Assembly: GCF_007641255.1 (NCBI RefSeq)
Contig: NZ_CP036259.1
Location: 1,364,001-1,428,000 of the forward strand
Reading direction: 5' to 3'
DNA length: 64,000 nt
From: Sporomusa termitida
GTDB taxonomy: Bacteria > Bacillota > Negativicutes > Sporomusales > Sporomusaceae
The notes beneath the pieces are model-generated. The model was not told the origin of the DNA. It ran no database searches and saw only the letters and a program-made list of their open reading frames with translations. The position numbers and the translations under genes were made by a program. Positions 53,395 to 61,666 of this stretch are shown in pieces (position 1 is the first letter of the stretch; every line of letters begins with the position of its first letter).

Positions 53395-54033
53395 ATGAGT
53401 ATATCGTCCATAGACAGTAGTAGCATGGCGGAATTATTGAGCCAGTATTACTACCAGAATCGAACAGCTAATAACAACACGAATTGCAGTAACAGCACGT
53501 CAACTGTTGACAGCCTGAAAGGAGTAACATCCATCAATTCCGATGGTGACACTTTTCAAATGTCTGGGCTGACGCAGCTGTCAATAGCGGTAATGTATAG
53601 TAAAATGGACACCGACGGTGATGATTCAGTAAGCAAGTCGGAATTTGGGGCATTACGTCCCAGTGATGTTACCGAGGAAAAGGCAAATAATCTTTATAGC
53701 AGCTTCGACACCGACAGTTCAGGATCATTGTCAGAATCGGAATTTGAAACGGCCATGAACAATGTACTTTCTTTAAATACAGTTTCAGCAACCAGTACCA
53801 ATAACAGCACCGCATCTACTCAAAGTACAAGTGCGGGTGGCGGTGGTATGGCCGCAGCCAGTAGTTCATGTCCTGTAGGTAATAGTACCTGCACAAGCTG
53901 TGGGCAGTGTGGCAAAACAACACTAAGCAGCTCCAGTTCTACTCAGAATACAAATACCCAAACAAGTATATCTACCGATTACCTTTCATCTATTGCCATG
54001 ATGGCTTATGAAATGAATTCTGTATATTTATAG
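53395..54033 (+). CDS. EF-hand calcium-binding protein
   Basis: 212 residues. Two EF-hand loops: DTDGDDSVSKSEF and DTDSSGSLSESEF, with standard 12-residue Ca2+ ligand spacing, followed by a Ser/Thr/Asn-rich linker and CPVGNSTCTSCGQCG, a small cysteine cluster that could bind metal. No classical signal peptide. AAGGAGG precedes ATG 53395. Similar EF-hand proteins with N-terminal Ser/Asn-rich regions occur in many Negativicutes. Function unknown; secretion route unclear. Confidence 0.8.
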   Translation: MSISSIDSSSMAELLSQYYYQNRTANNNTNCSNSTSTVDSLKGVTSINSDGDTFQMSGLTQLSIAVMYSKMDTDGDDSVSKSEFGALRPSDVTEEKANNLYSSFDTDSSGSLSESEFETAMNNVLSLNTVSATSTNNSTASTQSTSAGGGGMAAASSSCPVGNSTCTSCGQCGKTTLSSSSSTQNTNTQTSISTDYLSSIAMMAYEMNSVYL

Positions 54034-54039
54034 GATTGT

Positions 54040-54073
54040 GCCGTTCCATATTTTTGGATGGTACGGCTTTTTT
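54040..54073 (+). terminator. terminator of the EF-hand gene
   Basis: GCCGTTCCAT pairs with ATGGTACGGC around ATTTTTGG, then seven T residues. Confidence 0.8.
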
Positions 54074-54197
54074 ATTTTGGGCAACCCACATTGCTTTGGC
54101 GAATGCTTTTTTACCGTTTAACACAGATATAAATGTCGAAATTATAATCTTTATGGTATAATTTTAGCAGATATCAGTGGCTGGATGGTGATTCACT

Positions 54198-54368
54198 CTG
54201 AAATGGCTAATCGGTTGTATCCTATCAGGAATACTGGCTTTAGCGGGAGCTGTAGCTGTACTGACTTCTGAAGTAGGGGGGGAGAACTCTGCGAATAGTT
54301 TTCTGTTTACCATATTAATGTTTTTTGTTGGAATATGGTTTTATATGAAGTATGAGAATTCCCAATGA
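54198..54368 (+). CDS. 56-residue two-pass membrane protein with apparent CTG start
   Basis: The frame CTG-KWLIGCILSGILALAGAVAV...SFLFTILMFFVGIWFYMKYENSQ gives two clear membrane helices separated by a short acidic loop. An in-frame TGA lies four codons upstream of the CTG, and no ATG/GTG/TTG exists at the N-terminus. GGATGGTGA lies at Shine-Dalgarno distance. A TATAAT at 54157-54162 and a strong terminator at 54374-54402 bracket it exactly, supporting a real single-gene unit. A base error or mutated ATG could also explain the missing start. Confidence 0.45.
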   Translation: MKWLIGCILSGILALAGAVAVLTSEVGGENSANSFLFTILMFFVGIWFYMKYENSQ

Positions 54369-54373
54369 TGATA

Positions 54374-54402
54374 AAATGTCTGCAGTTGTGCAGACATTTT
54401 TT
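54374..54402 (+). terminator. intrinsic terminator
   Basis: AAATGTCTGCA pairs with TGCAGACATTT around GTTG, followed by TTTTT. Confidence 0.8.
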
Positions 54403-54432
54403 GTTTCCATGCCTCGAATGACAATTTATTAC

Positions 54433-54451
54433 ATGAGAATTATCATATAAT
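54433..54451 (+). promoter_or_regulatory. possible Fur-like site over the tctC promoter
   Basis: ATGAGAATTATCAT (54433-54446) resembles a Fur half-palindrome and runs into TATAAT (54446-54451), a possible -10. Agreement with the Fur consensus is weaker than at 644 or 10319. Confidence 0.3.
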
Positions 54452-54516
54452 TTAATTAATAATTTGTCCACTTGTGGAAAGTAGTAATATTTTGCAGAAC
54501 AAGGGGGAGGCGTACA

Positions 54517-55539
54517 GTGCGGAGAAAAGTACTGGTTTTATTGTCAGTAGCATCATTGGTTATTTCTATCATAATCGGAGGTTGTAGCGAGGTGGAAAAG
54601 GTGGCAATACCTGTGAAAACTGAAAAATATCCCGAGAGGCCTATTACTGTAATCGTTCCATACAGTCCTGGCGGTGGTCTGGATCTGACGATACGTTCAT
54701 TAGAAAAATTTGCTATTCAGCATTTGGGACAACCATTGGTCATTATTAATAAGCCCGGGAGCGCCGGCGCCATTGGCTGGAATGAAACAGTGGCCGCGCC
54801 GACTGATGGCTACACCATGGGAGCAACTGCGATTGATATGCTATTATTGTCACTATACGACACCGGTAAATACAATTACGTAACAGCATTAAGCCCAATT
54901 GCCCAAGTCACAGCACTGCCGATGCTGCTGGCAGTTCAGTCTGGTCAACCATATCAAACCCTGAACGAGCTGGTTGAATATGAGAAAAAGCACCCAGGGA
55001 AAATAAAATTTGGCAATGTAGGCACAGGTTCATTTGGGCATGTTCTATGCGAGATGCTTAATCGTGAGGCCGGAATTAACATTGAGCAAGTTCCTTTTTC
55101 CGGCGGGGGTGAGACAATACCCGCGTTATTAGGTGGTCATGTTCAGCTTATATTTATTAATCCCGTATCCATCAAAGAGCATGTAAAAAACGGCACGGTA
55201 AGAATCCTGGCCGTAACGGGTGAACGCCGTATGGCTGACCCAGTATTTGCCCATGTGCCAACTTTAAAAGAACAAGGTCTTAATATCACTATAGACAACT
55301 GGCAAGGAATCGCGGTCCCGAAAGAAACGCCGGTTGCGATAAAAAATAAGCTGGCAGAAGGGTTTAAGGCTATTATCAATGACCCTGAATTTAAAGAAAA
55401 TATGGAGAGGGTCGGAAATCAGGTCGAATATTTAGGACCACAAGAGTCAGTAGCCAAATGGCTTGCTGATAGCCAAAAGCTGCAGAAAACATTGCAAGAA
55501 AGCGGTATATTAGAGCAGATTAAAACCCAGAAAAAATAA
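54517..55539 (+). CDS. TctC/Bug-family solute-binding lipoprotein (orphan)
   Basis: 340 residues. N-terminal lipoprotein signal VISIIIGGC gives a lipid-anchored periplasmic receptor. Bug/TctC features follow: YPERPITVIVPYSPGGGLDLTIR, VVIINKPGSAGAIGW-like loop (LVIINKPGSAGAIGWNETV), GHVLCEMLN and the late helix AEGFKAIINDPEFKENMERVG. These proteins bind carboxylates for tripartite tricarboxylate transporters or for sensing. The usual tctA and tctB genes are absent nearby. GTG 54517 was chosen because AAGGGGGAGG lies six bases before it and it gives a proper lipobox. Confidence 0.88.
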   Translation: MRRKVLVLLSVASLVISIIIGGCSEVEKVAIPVKTEKYPERPITVIVPYSPGGGLDLTIRSLEKFAIQHLGQPLVIINKPGSAGAIGWNETVAAPTDGYTMGATAIDMLLLSLYDTGKYNYVTALSPIAQVTALPMLLAVQSGQPYQTLNELVEYEKKHPGKIKFGNVGTGSFGHVLCEMLNREAGINIEQVPFSGGGETIPALLGGHVQLIFINPVSIKEHVKNGTVRILAVTGERRMADPVFAHVPTLKEQGLNITIDNWQGIAVPKETPVAIKNKLAEGFKAIINDPEFKENMERVGNQVEYLGPQESVAKWLADSQKLQKTLQESGILEQIKTQKK

Positions 55540-55584
55540 TATCGTCATTGAATGACTCACGGGGACGGTTCGAAACCACTGAAT

Positions 55585-57284
55585 GACTCAAGGGGGACGG
55601 TTCGAAACCACTGATATAAGCCTGTTTTTTTTAACTAACCTTGGGTAAAAATCGGAGTCAATCGGCAATAGGCTGCAAAATTGACAATTTGTTGCATAAA
55701 CGCATGGCCGCAAAAGGATATCAGGGCTGCTATCCTTTTCAAATTTACGGCTAAGGCCGTCAGTTTGGCTTGCAGGGACATGCTTTTTAGACCATACCCC
55801 CGTGCACGGTCTAATCCATGGAAACGTTTCATTTCCCCGTTCTTCCACTCATGGCAGGCTCGCTTTTTGTACTTTAGCTTGAACTGATCGCTCTTGGCAA
55901 GCTGACTATGTTCGTAATATTGCGCGCAGTGTTCACTGACGCGCAGTACTTTTTTCTTCGTATTCTTGCCAGCACAGGTCAGCCGTTGCGGACACTGCAC
56001 ACAGTGCGATTTCACAAAATGATAGCGGTACACGTCATTTTTGTTCTTGTATTTTTGGCGCACTTTCTTCTCGGTATGATTGCCCATTTCGCAAAACCAC
56101 TGGTCGCTGTCTTTGTTGTAACTAAACCGGCTTTCGTCTAGCTTGTAGACACAGGCGTTTACGGGAATGATGGCTTCTACCGCCTCGGTTTGTAAGGTAT
56201 CTAAGATCGGTTTGCGAAAATAGGCCTTATCTCCATACACCTCTTGGATGGGTAAGCCGCAGGCTTTACTTCGCTGATACAATTCCTCAAATTGGCTGCC
56301 GTCCACATAGGCGCCGCTTTCCACTGTTACCGCCGTAATGATCCTTGTTTCCGGGAGCATGGCAAATTCTACTTTATAGCCGTAAAAGCTGTCTGTTTTT
56401 GATTTGTAGCCTACGCGCGCCTCTTTGTCTACCAGCGATCGGACTCCTTTTTGGACCATAAATTTCGGATCTTCCAGGATTTCTTTGGCTTCGTTAACCG
56501 CTTGTTGGCTGTTGGGCAGGATAGACAAATCGACATGGCTTTCGGTTTTCCCGATCAGTTCTTCCACATAGGACTTCATTTTCTGCTTCGCTTCGTTGTG
56601 GTCTTCTATGAGCTTATAGTCGGGAACTTCGCTAATGAGCTCGGCGGGGATTACCCCGTTTTCTTTCTCAATGGCCCTTATGATTCTTCTTCCCAGATGC
56701 TTCATGATTCTTTCCGGCACTTTTTTTTTAGTATTGGCCTGGGTATGCGTGGCGTCAATGCTTAGTCCGGTTCCTTTAATTATGCCTTTTTCCACACACT
56801 GGCGAACCACTTCCTGAATCATATCATCCACACTGGTTTCTTTTAGTCTATGTTTCCTAAACTTGGCCAGCAGGCTGGCGTCCGGCAGATCCTCTTCGGG
56901 ATTGAGTCCCAAAAACCACATATAGGCTAAGTTTAATCGGGCTTCTTCTATGACTTTGACATCGGATAAGTTATATAGATATTGCAAAATGAGGATCTTG
57001 GCCAGCATTTCCGGTTCTTTGGCCGGCCGCCCCAGATGCTGGCAGTACGAATCCTTCAGCAACTCGTTAATGAAGCTAAAATCCACATTACCAGCGATAA
57101 TCTTCAGAATATGATTACTGGGAATTTTATCATAGAGCACGCTATATATACTTAATTGGTGCGGCACATTTTTTAGCAAGGCAAGCCCCTCCATTACGCA
57201 AATATCTACCGTTATATTTTACCATAATTCAGGGGCGCTTGCTTTATTGACTTTTTCAGTGCTTTCGAACCGTCCCCTTGAGTC
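55585..57284 (-). mobile_element. IS1182-type insertion sequence, copy 2
   Basis: Inverted ends GACTCAAGGGGGACGGTTCGAAACCACTGA (from 55585) and TCAGTGCTTTCGAACCGTCCCCTTGAGTC (to 57284) surround the transposase. The left end is doubled: an extra copy at 55554-55582 lies 31 bases upstream. A partial second right end, CGTCCCTTGAGTC, follows at 57286-57298. This suggests insertion into, or next to, an older end of the same family. Confidence 0.88.
55635..57194 (-). CDS. IS1182-family DDE transposase, copy 2
   Basis: 519 residues, identical in almost all positions to the product of copy 1 (36253-37815), with the same YGDKAYFRKP core, CPQRLTC cysteine pair and HGLDRARGYG segment. Differences are few: one Ser to Cys (RASHEW to RACHEW) and a divergent final 18 residues. 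It is intact, so either copy could mobilise the MITE-like and solo ends in the window. Confidence 0.92.
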   Translation of the reverse strand: MEGLALLKNVPHQLSIYSVLYDKIPSNHILKIIAGNVDFSFINELLKDSYCQHLGRPAKEPEMLAKILILQYLYNLSDVKVIEEARLNLAYMWFLGLNPEEDLPDASLLAKFRKHRLKETSVDDMIQEVVRQCVEKGIIKGTGLSIDATHTQANTKKKVPERIMKHLGRRIIRAIEKENGVIPAELISEVPDYKLIEDHNEAKQKMKSYVEELIGKTESHVDLSILPNSQQAVNEAKEILEDPKFMVQKGVRSLVDKEARVGYKSKTDSFYGYKVEFAMLPETRIITAVTVESGAYVDGSQFEELYQRSKACGLPIQEVYGDKAYFRKPILDTLQTEAVEAIIPVNACVYKLDESRFSYNKDSDQWFCEMGNHTEKKVRQKYKNKNDVYRYHFVKSHCVQCPQRLTCAGKNTKKKVLRVSEHCAQYYEHSQLAKSDQFKLKYKKRACHEWKNGEMKRFHGLDRARGYGLKSMSLQAKLTALAVNLKRIAALISFCGHAFMQQIVNFAAYCRLTPIFTQG

Positions 57285-57384
57285 ACGTCCCTTGAGTCGT
57301 GGCGAGGAGAATAGCGTCCGGCATCTTTTATACTTCTGGTGGGCATGATATAACTATTCTACAAATCTAGGAGGTTATTGTACA

Positions 57385-58401
57385 ATGCCGACAGCAAATA
57401 AATTGCCGTTGACTTCTGCCGAGATTAGTAATTTATGGAACATGTATATGAGTGATACCCTGGTGGTGTGTGTGAAGAAATATTTGCTTGCCAAAGCGGA
57501 AGACCAGCAGATACGGACGATCCTGCAACAAGCGCTAACCGTCTCGGAGAAGCGTTCCCGCGACATAGCCGCTATTTTCAGTAGTAGTAATGTGGCCATT
57601 CCGGTTGGCTTCAGCGACAAAGACGTAAATATAGAAGCCCCCCGTCTGTATTCGGATACTTTTGCGCTCTACCATGCTTTATCAAGAGCTAAATATGCCT
57701 TGCAAATGTCGGCCCTATTTCTTTTTCTAGCCGATCGCCCAGATGTAAGGAACCTGTTCCAGGAAGCGATTGCTGCTTGTGCAAAATTACTCGAAGACGC
57801 GAAGCAGGTTGCACTAACAAAAGGGATACTAATACGATCACCTATTGTCAGTATACCGCAAACGCCCAATTTTGTGGAAAAGCCTAGTTATATCGGTCAC
57901 ATAATTGGTGGACAGCGTCCGCTCCATGTCGTGAGCCTCATGCATATTTTTCTGTCTATTCAAGAGAATCTCTTAGGTAAAGCATTAATTTCCGGGTTTA
58001 GCCAGGTCGCCCGTGACACGGAATTAAGGAAGTTCTTCCTCCGGGGAGTGGAAATTGGGGCAAAGCAGATTAAAGGGCTAAGCTCCTTTTTGAGTGATGA
58101 GGACGTTCCGATACCGTCAAGCCCGGACTCTATGCTCACCAGTTCTACCATACCACCTTTTTCCGATAAACTCATGATGAATCACATCATCTTGCTAAAC
58201 CAGTTTAACCTAGCTGATATTGGGGTTGCTGTAGGACAGAGCACCAGAACGGACATCGCCGCTGATTATATGCGTATGGCCGCGGAAATTATTCAATATG
58301 GAGAAGATGGGATAAATATTGCAATCAAGAACGGATGGATGGAAGCGCCCCCGCAAGTTGTGAGTCATAGGGAACTGGCTATGAGCGGTAAAAGCCGGTA
58401 G
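57385..58401 (+). CDS. DUF3231-family protein (two tandem domains)
   Basis: 338 residues composed of two similar halves (each about 165 residues) of the DUF3231 type: LTSAEISNLWNMYMSDTLVVCVKKYLLAKAEDQQIRTIL in the first, and LHVVSLMHIFLSIQENLLGKALISGFSQVARDTELRKFFLRGVEIGAKQI in the later part. Helical bundle proteins of this kind are common in spore-formers; biochemical function is unknown. AGGAGG lies before ATG 57385. A -10-like TATAAC is a few bases after the second IS element. Confidence 0.85.
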   Translation: MPTANKLPLTSAEISNLWNMYMSDTLVVCVKKYLLAKAEDQQIRTILQQALTVSEKRSRDIAAIFSSSNVAIPVGFSDKDVNIEAPRLYSDTFALYHALSRAKYALQMSALFLFLADRPDVRNLFQEAIAACAKLLEDAKQVALTKGILIRSPIVSIPQTPNFVEKPSYIGHIIGGQRPLHVVSLMHIFLSIQENLLGKALISGFSQVARDTELRKFFLRGVEIGAKQIKGLSSFLSDEDVPIPSSPDSMLTSSTIPPFSDKLMMNHIILLNQFNLADIGVAVGQSTRTDIAADYMRMAAEIIQYGEDGINIAIKNGWMEAPPQVVSHRELAMSGKSR

Positions 58402-58509
58402 GCAAAGGGGGGCGTGTACAGCTGGTGGTTAATAAACGAACCGTCTCCTGCGTTAGCTGGCGCCAACCGGACTTGACACTTGCTATGGGCCTGAGGACGT
58501 CTGTAGGTA

Positions 58510-59016
58510 TTAATATTTTTCATAGTGGATTCTAGATGAATCAAACCGATCGACAAACTTGTTAGCAGGGGAATAGCCAATGGCCAGCATGGAAAATGCT
58601 TCTACGCCCGGGGGGAGTTTAAACAATTCCCGGATATAGGACATTCGCTCTGCTGCCGGTGCAAGCCCCAGCCATACAGCTCCTAATCCAAGTTCTACTG
58701 CCGCCAGCAGGATATTTTCTGTGGCTGCTGACAAATCCTGCTGCCAGTATTTATCAGCTATTAAGTACTTTGCATTTAATAACACGATAATTCCCAGCGG
58801 TGCGTTTTTCATAGGGGTAGCATACATATGTGCATTGGCTAATTTTATCAGAGTTTCTTTATCTTCAACCACAATAAACTCCCAGGGTTGTTGATTGGCT
58901 GCGGATGGTGCCTGCATGCCCGCTTTTAATAACTTCGCAATAATTTCTTTTTCTACTGGCCGGTTCTCATACTGCCGAATACTCCGCCTGGTTTGTATTC
59001 CCTCGTATAAATTCAT
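58510..59016 (-). CDS. nitroreductase-family flavoprotein
   Basis: 168 residues. FMN-binding RRSIRQYENRPVEKE at the N-terminus, AGMQAPSAANQQPWEFIVVED, and GLGAVWLGLAP, typical of small nitroreductases that reduce nitro compounds or flavin-linked substrates with NAD(P)H. C-terminus GYSPANKFVDRFDSSRIHYEKY fits. The ATG at 59016 (MNLYEG) is chosen because AAAGGAG lies eight bases upstream; a frame extending to 59025 lacks a site. Single gene. Confidence 0.9.
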   Translation of the reverse strand: MNLYEGIQTRRSIRQYENRPVEKEIIAKLLKAGMQAPSAANQQPWEFIVVEDKETLIKLANAHMYATPMKNAPLGIIVLLNAKYLIADKYWQQDLSAATENILLAAVELGLGAVWLGLAPAAERMSYIRELFKLPPGVEAFSMLAIGYSPANKFVDRFDSSRIHYEKY

Positions 59017-59282
59017 AAGTAGCACTCCTTTACTGGTTTATTTTACAGATGAACATACTTTAGGCTGAGAAAAGGTAAGCTTTTCGGTCTTGAGTCTTCA
59101 TTGCGCTGCGCACGGAGTAACGGCTGCAGTCCAGTCCGAAGGGGCGGTTAAAGCCCCGCGTGGTTGGGGCAGCATCAGTCAAAATTATAGTAGTCGCGAT
59201 GGCCGGTGTCACAATGGCCAAGGTTGTGTTCAGAGATATACCGGGGCTTCTCAAGACTAGTAATGCTGGATAAGGAAAAAGT
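59017..59282. other. intergenic region with possible 3' gene remnant
   Basis: On the plus strand a frame reads KPRVVGAASVKIIVVAMAGV then TMAKVVF...DIPGLLK before a stop near 59272. This could be the tail of a lost membrane protein. No start or Shine-Dalgarno site is present. Opposite-strand frames look random. Confidence 0.25.
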
Positions 59283-59438
59283 GACTCAAGAGAACCGTCC
59301 GTAACCACTGAAAAAGTCAATATTAAAACCGATTTCCTACAATATATTGAGAATGAAATTATATTGGACAACTATATATAGTATGTATTCGAGGACGAGT
59401 GGCACTTTTTCAGCAGTTTCGAACCGTCCCCTTGAGTC
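59283..59438. repeat. 156-bp MITE with IS1182-type ends
   Basis: GACTCAAGAGAACCGTCCG then TAACCACTGAAAAAGT at the left and ACTTTTTCAGCAGTTTCGAACCGTCCCC then TTGAGTC at the right form long imperfect inverted repeats. The AT-rich centre carries no transposase. The ends match the full copies at 36209 and 55585, so those transposases could move it. It has inserted into the 3' end of the minus-strand gene ending here. Confidence 0.8.
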
Positions 59439-59750
59439 TTGCTGCTGCAGGAAGGTCATAAGCTCCTGGCGGACCTGGCTGCTGTCCTTTAACCCCTGCC
59501 TGTAGGCAATTTCCGCCGCCTGCCCGGACTCCAGCGCCGCCCAAGCCTCGAAATCCATGACCAAACCGGTCATTTCCGGCTGCTCGGCCTTCAGGGCCCG
59601 GGCCAGCACCAGCAGCCGGTCCAGGGCGGCGCTGACTTCCCGGGCCGTTTTACTGTAGCCGGCATCGTTGGTGCCGGCCCGGTTGAGGATATGATCGACT
59701 CTGGTAAAAATGTACTGGTCAAAAGCCTGGGTTAACGTCCTGGTTAGCAT
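59337..59750 (-). pseudogene. small helical protein truncated by the MITE
   Basis: 137 codons on the minus strand starting MLTRTLTQAFDQYIFTRVDHIL. AGAGGA lies eight bases before ATG 59750. Residues 1-104, to FLQQQ, are native GC-rich sequence rich in helices (LDRLLVLARALKAEQPEM). Residues after that come from the MITE and end in low-complexity hydrophobic codons. A longer open frame upstream (to 59909) is Arg/Pro-rich and unlikely. No family was recognised. Confidence 0.55.
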
Positions 59751-60196
59751 TAGCCAATCCTCTTGTCCGGCCCCGGGCTGCTGGCGCCCCAAGCCCGGCG
59801 CCGGGCGCCGGCGGCCCGGCCGGCAGAGCGACCGCCGTCTGGATCTGGACGCGTAGACCGCTGGCCGGAGTTGGGTTCCGTTTTTATCAAACACATGTAT
59901 ACCCCCCATACTGAGGCTGGGGCAGAGTGCTGCAGGGCAGCACTGCCGCCAGCTTTTTACAGGGGGAAATCAAAAAACGCATGCGAGGTTTTTACCCTAC
60001 ACATGCGCTTGGCTTTGATGTCTGTTACATCCTCCATCCCAATAAGGCCGGACATAGCGGCCTGGCCAACAAGTTAGTCAGTGTTGGCCCTGCGGCCGAC
60101 AATTGGCTGGTGAGGAGAGGCTGAATGCGCTGCTGCGTCCAATCGCACTCACAGCCCGGCGCCGGCGGCAACGTCTTTTATACCTGTTCTCCCGGC
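59751..60196. other. unresolved region with an orphan reading frame
   Basis: Contains GC-rich Arg/Pro-coding sequence on the minus strand (59760-59880) and a plus-strand frame at 59927-60124 reading GFDVCYILHPNKAGHSGLANKL...ADNWLVRRG. That looks protein-like, but it has no good start or Shine-Dalgarno site. It could be the tail of a deleted gene. Confidence 0.25.
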
Positions 60197-60333
60197 TTGT
60201 CTTCCAGGCGAACGCCAGTGTATAATAGAAATGTCGTCGTGGACAGCTTGGCTGTTACGTGTAGGTGCCTTGGTTCACCTGCGCGGGCCTGGAAGTGGTG
60301 GTGACACTTTCAGGTCACGGCGATTTTTAATTT
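60197..60333 (+). ncRNA. candidate small RNA, cloverleaf-like, with own promoter
   Basis: Promoter TTGTCT (60197-60202), 18-base spacer and TATAAT (60221-60226) would start a transcript near 60233. A closing stem TCGTCGTG (60234-60241)/CACGGCGA (60316-60323) encloses three hairpins: ACAGC-TTG-GCTGT, AGGTG-CCTTGGTT-CACCT, and CCTGGAAGTG-GTGGTGA-CACTTTCAGG. A T-run, TTTTTAATTT, follows the closing stem. No reading frame of note. Three arms plus a closing stem resemble a tRNA only in outline; arm lengths and conserved tRNA bases do not fit. Confidence 0.6.
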
Positions 60334-60428
60334 CCACCTATTTCTAATTATAGCCTGTTTGCGGGGAATTGCAAGTACAGTTCAGCCGGCCGGCAGGGAT
60401 TTTTCCTGAAAGGACGGAGACCGAAACT

Positions 60429-60456
60429 AACCCCCTGTAAAAGCAGGGGGTTAGAA
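60429..60456 (-). terminator. terminator of the SPFH gene
   Basis: CTAACCCCCTG pairs with CAGGGGGTTAG around a six-base loop. On the minus strand it is followed by TTTCGG. Confidence 0.65.
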
Positions 60457-60475
60457 CTGTTTAATGCAGGCAGAG

Positions 60476-61318
60476 CTATTTCACTGAATTGGCATCAATG
60501 AACGGGGTCACGCCACCTGTTACAGAAGGTAGTTTACCGTCCCATTTCTCAATGGCTCGCATTTGCGTTTCAATTCGTCTTAAGTCAATCAGTTCCTGGG
60601 TAACCTCTTGTTTTTGCAGACGCAGGGATTCAGCCTCCGCTTTAGCCCGTTCAATTGTTTGCTGGGACTCAACTTCGATCCGCTGCAGGTCAAGTTTCGC
60701 TTTTAAGGCGTTTTGCTCAGCGATTTGTTTTTGCTCAATGGCGTTATTGTATTCTGTACTAAACTTGAACTCGGTAATGTTGATTTCGTCAAGCGCCATA
60801 TAGTAGGTTGACAGTTTAGAGGCCAGGGTTTCCTTGACCTTAGAGCTAACCTCTGAACGTTTGGAAATCAGTTCTTCCGCCGTATATTGGGCAGTAACCG
60901 CTTTAACGGCTTCGCCAATGGCCGGGGCGACGATGCGGTCATCATAGGCTAAACCAACATTTTGATACAGCTTATTGACTTCGTCCGGCACCAGGTGAAA
61001 GTTTACCGCAATTGTGGTGGTAACAATTTGCAGGTCCCGGGAAGCCGCAGTCTGATCGGACTGGGCTTTGCCAACCCGCACGTCAATGGGGATAACTTTT
61101 TGAATGAACGGAATTTTAAAATGAAGTCCTTCATTCAAGACCAGCGGTTGCACTGCACCTAGCTGGAGTACGATTCCACGGGTACCGGCTTGGACAATAA
61201 CGATGGAGTTAAAAGCCAAAAAAAGCAGAATAATCCCTACAGCAGCAATAGGAATTAATACTCTAGTCATTTTTTCGCTAGGCCTGAGATTCATTTTTAA
61301 TACATTATCCTTGTCCAT
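60476..61318 (-). CDS. prohibitin-type SPFH membrane protein
   Basis: 280 residues. One N-terminal membrane segment (LIPIAAVGIILLFLAFNSIVIV), then the SPFH/band-7 domain (VQAGTRGIVLQLGAVQPLVLNEGLHFKIPFIQKVIPIDVRVGKAQ) and a coiled-coil region (EQKQIAEQNALKAKLDLQRIEVESQQTIERAKAEAESLRLQKQEV). In the family these form membrane microdomain scaffolds or protease-control complexes. GGAGG precedes ATG 61318. No hflK-type or NfeD partner is adjacent. Confidence 0.9.
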   Translation of the reverse strand: MDKDNVLKMNLRPSEKMTRVLIPIAAVGIILLFLAFNSIVIVQAGTRGIVLQLGAVQPLVLNEGLHFKIPFIQKVIPIDVRVGKAQSDQTAASRDLQIVTTTIAVNFHLVPDEVNKLYQNVGLAYDDRIVAPAIGEAVKAVTAQYTAEELISKRSEVSSKVKETLASKLSTYYMALDEINITEFKFSTEYNNAIEQKQIAEQNALKAKLDLQRIEVESQQTIERAKAEAESLRLQKQEVTQELIDLRRIETQMRAIEKWDGKLPSVTGGVTPFIDANSVK

Positions 61319-61539
61319 TAGTCAGCCTCCTTAATAAATCAGTAATTTTACTGTACTTCAGATTATAGCAGCATTATACAGAATATGCAAAAAGTTCTGC
61401 TTGTTTTATGCAAAAATTTATAGCAAACACTGCTTGCTATACCCTAAAGCTGCGTCGGAATGCTATGCTGCCTGCATCTGGGGCAGGTTTTCCGGAAGCC
61501 CCGGCGTCCAGGTCGGGCCAGGACCGCTGCGGTGGGCCG

Positions 61540-61620
61540 GTTAAGGAAAAGATTAAGCTGACAGAGGGGCTTCAAGCCATTGTTACTGATCCGGAATTTG
61601 CCAGGCAATATGTTTTTTAA
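61540..61620 (+). pseudogene. 3' remnant of a TctC/Bug-family gene
   Basis: [26 protein letters not shown] matches, in order, the C-terminal helix AIKNKLAEGFKAIINDPEFKENM of the intact TctC at 54517-55539. It is joined upstream to unrelated sequence with no Shine-Dalgarno site. Only about 27 residues are left. Confidence 0.5.
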
Positions 61621-61666
61621 TGGTATAATTAGTTTAAATAAAAGAGATTCTCAATGGGAGGCAGTT

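Noticed and set aside
59060-59371. Minus-strand 103-codon frame overlapping the MITE
   Set aside because: Starts inside the MITE, has no Shine-Dalgarno site, and the plus strand reads more like a gene remnant.
60234-60323. The cloverleaf RNA as a tRNA gene
   Set aside because: Arm lengths, absence of a GTTCGA-like T-loop and of a plausible anticodon arm rule it out.
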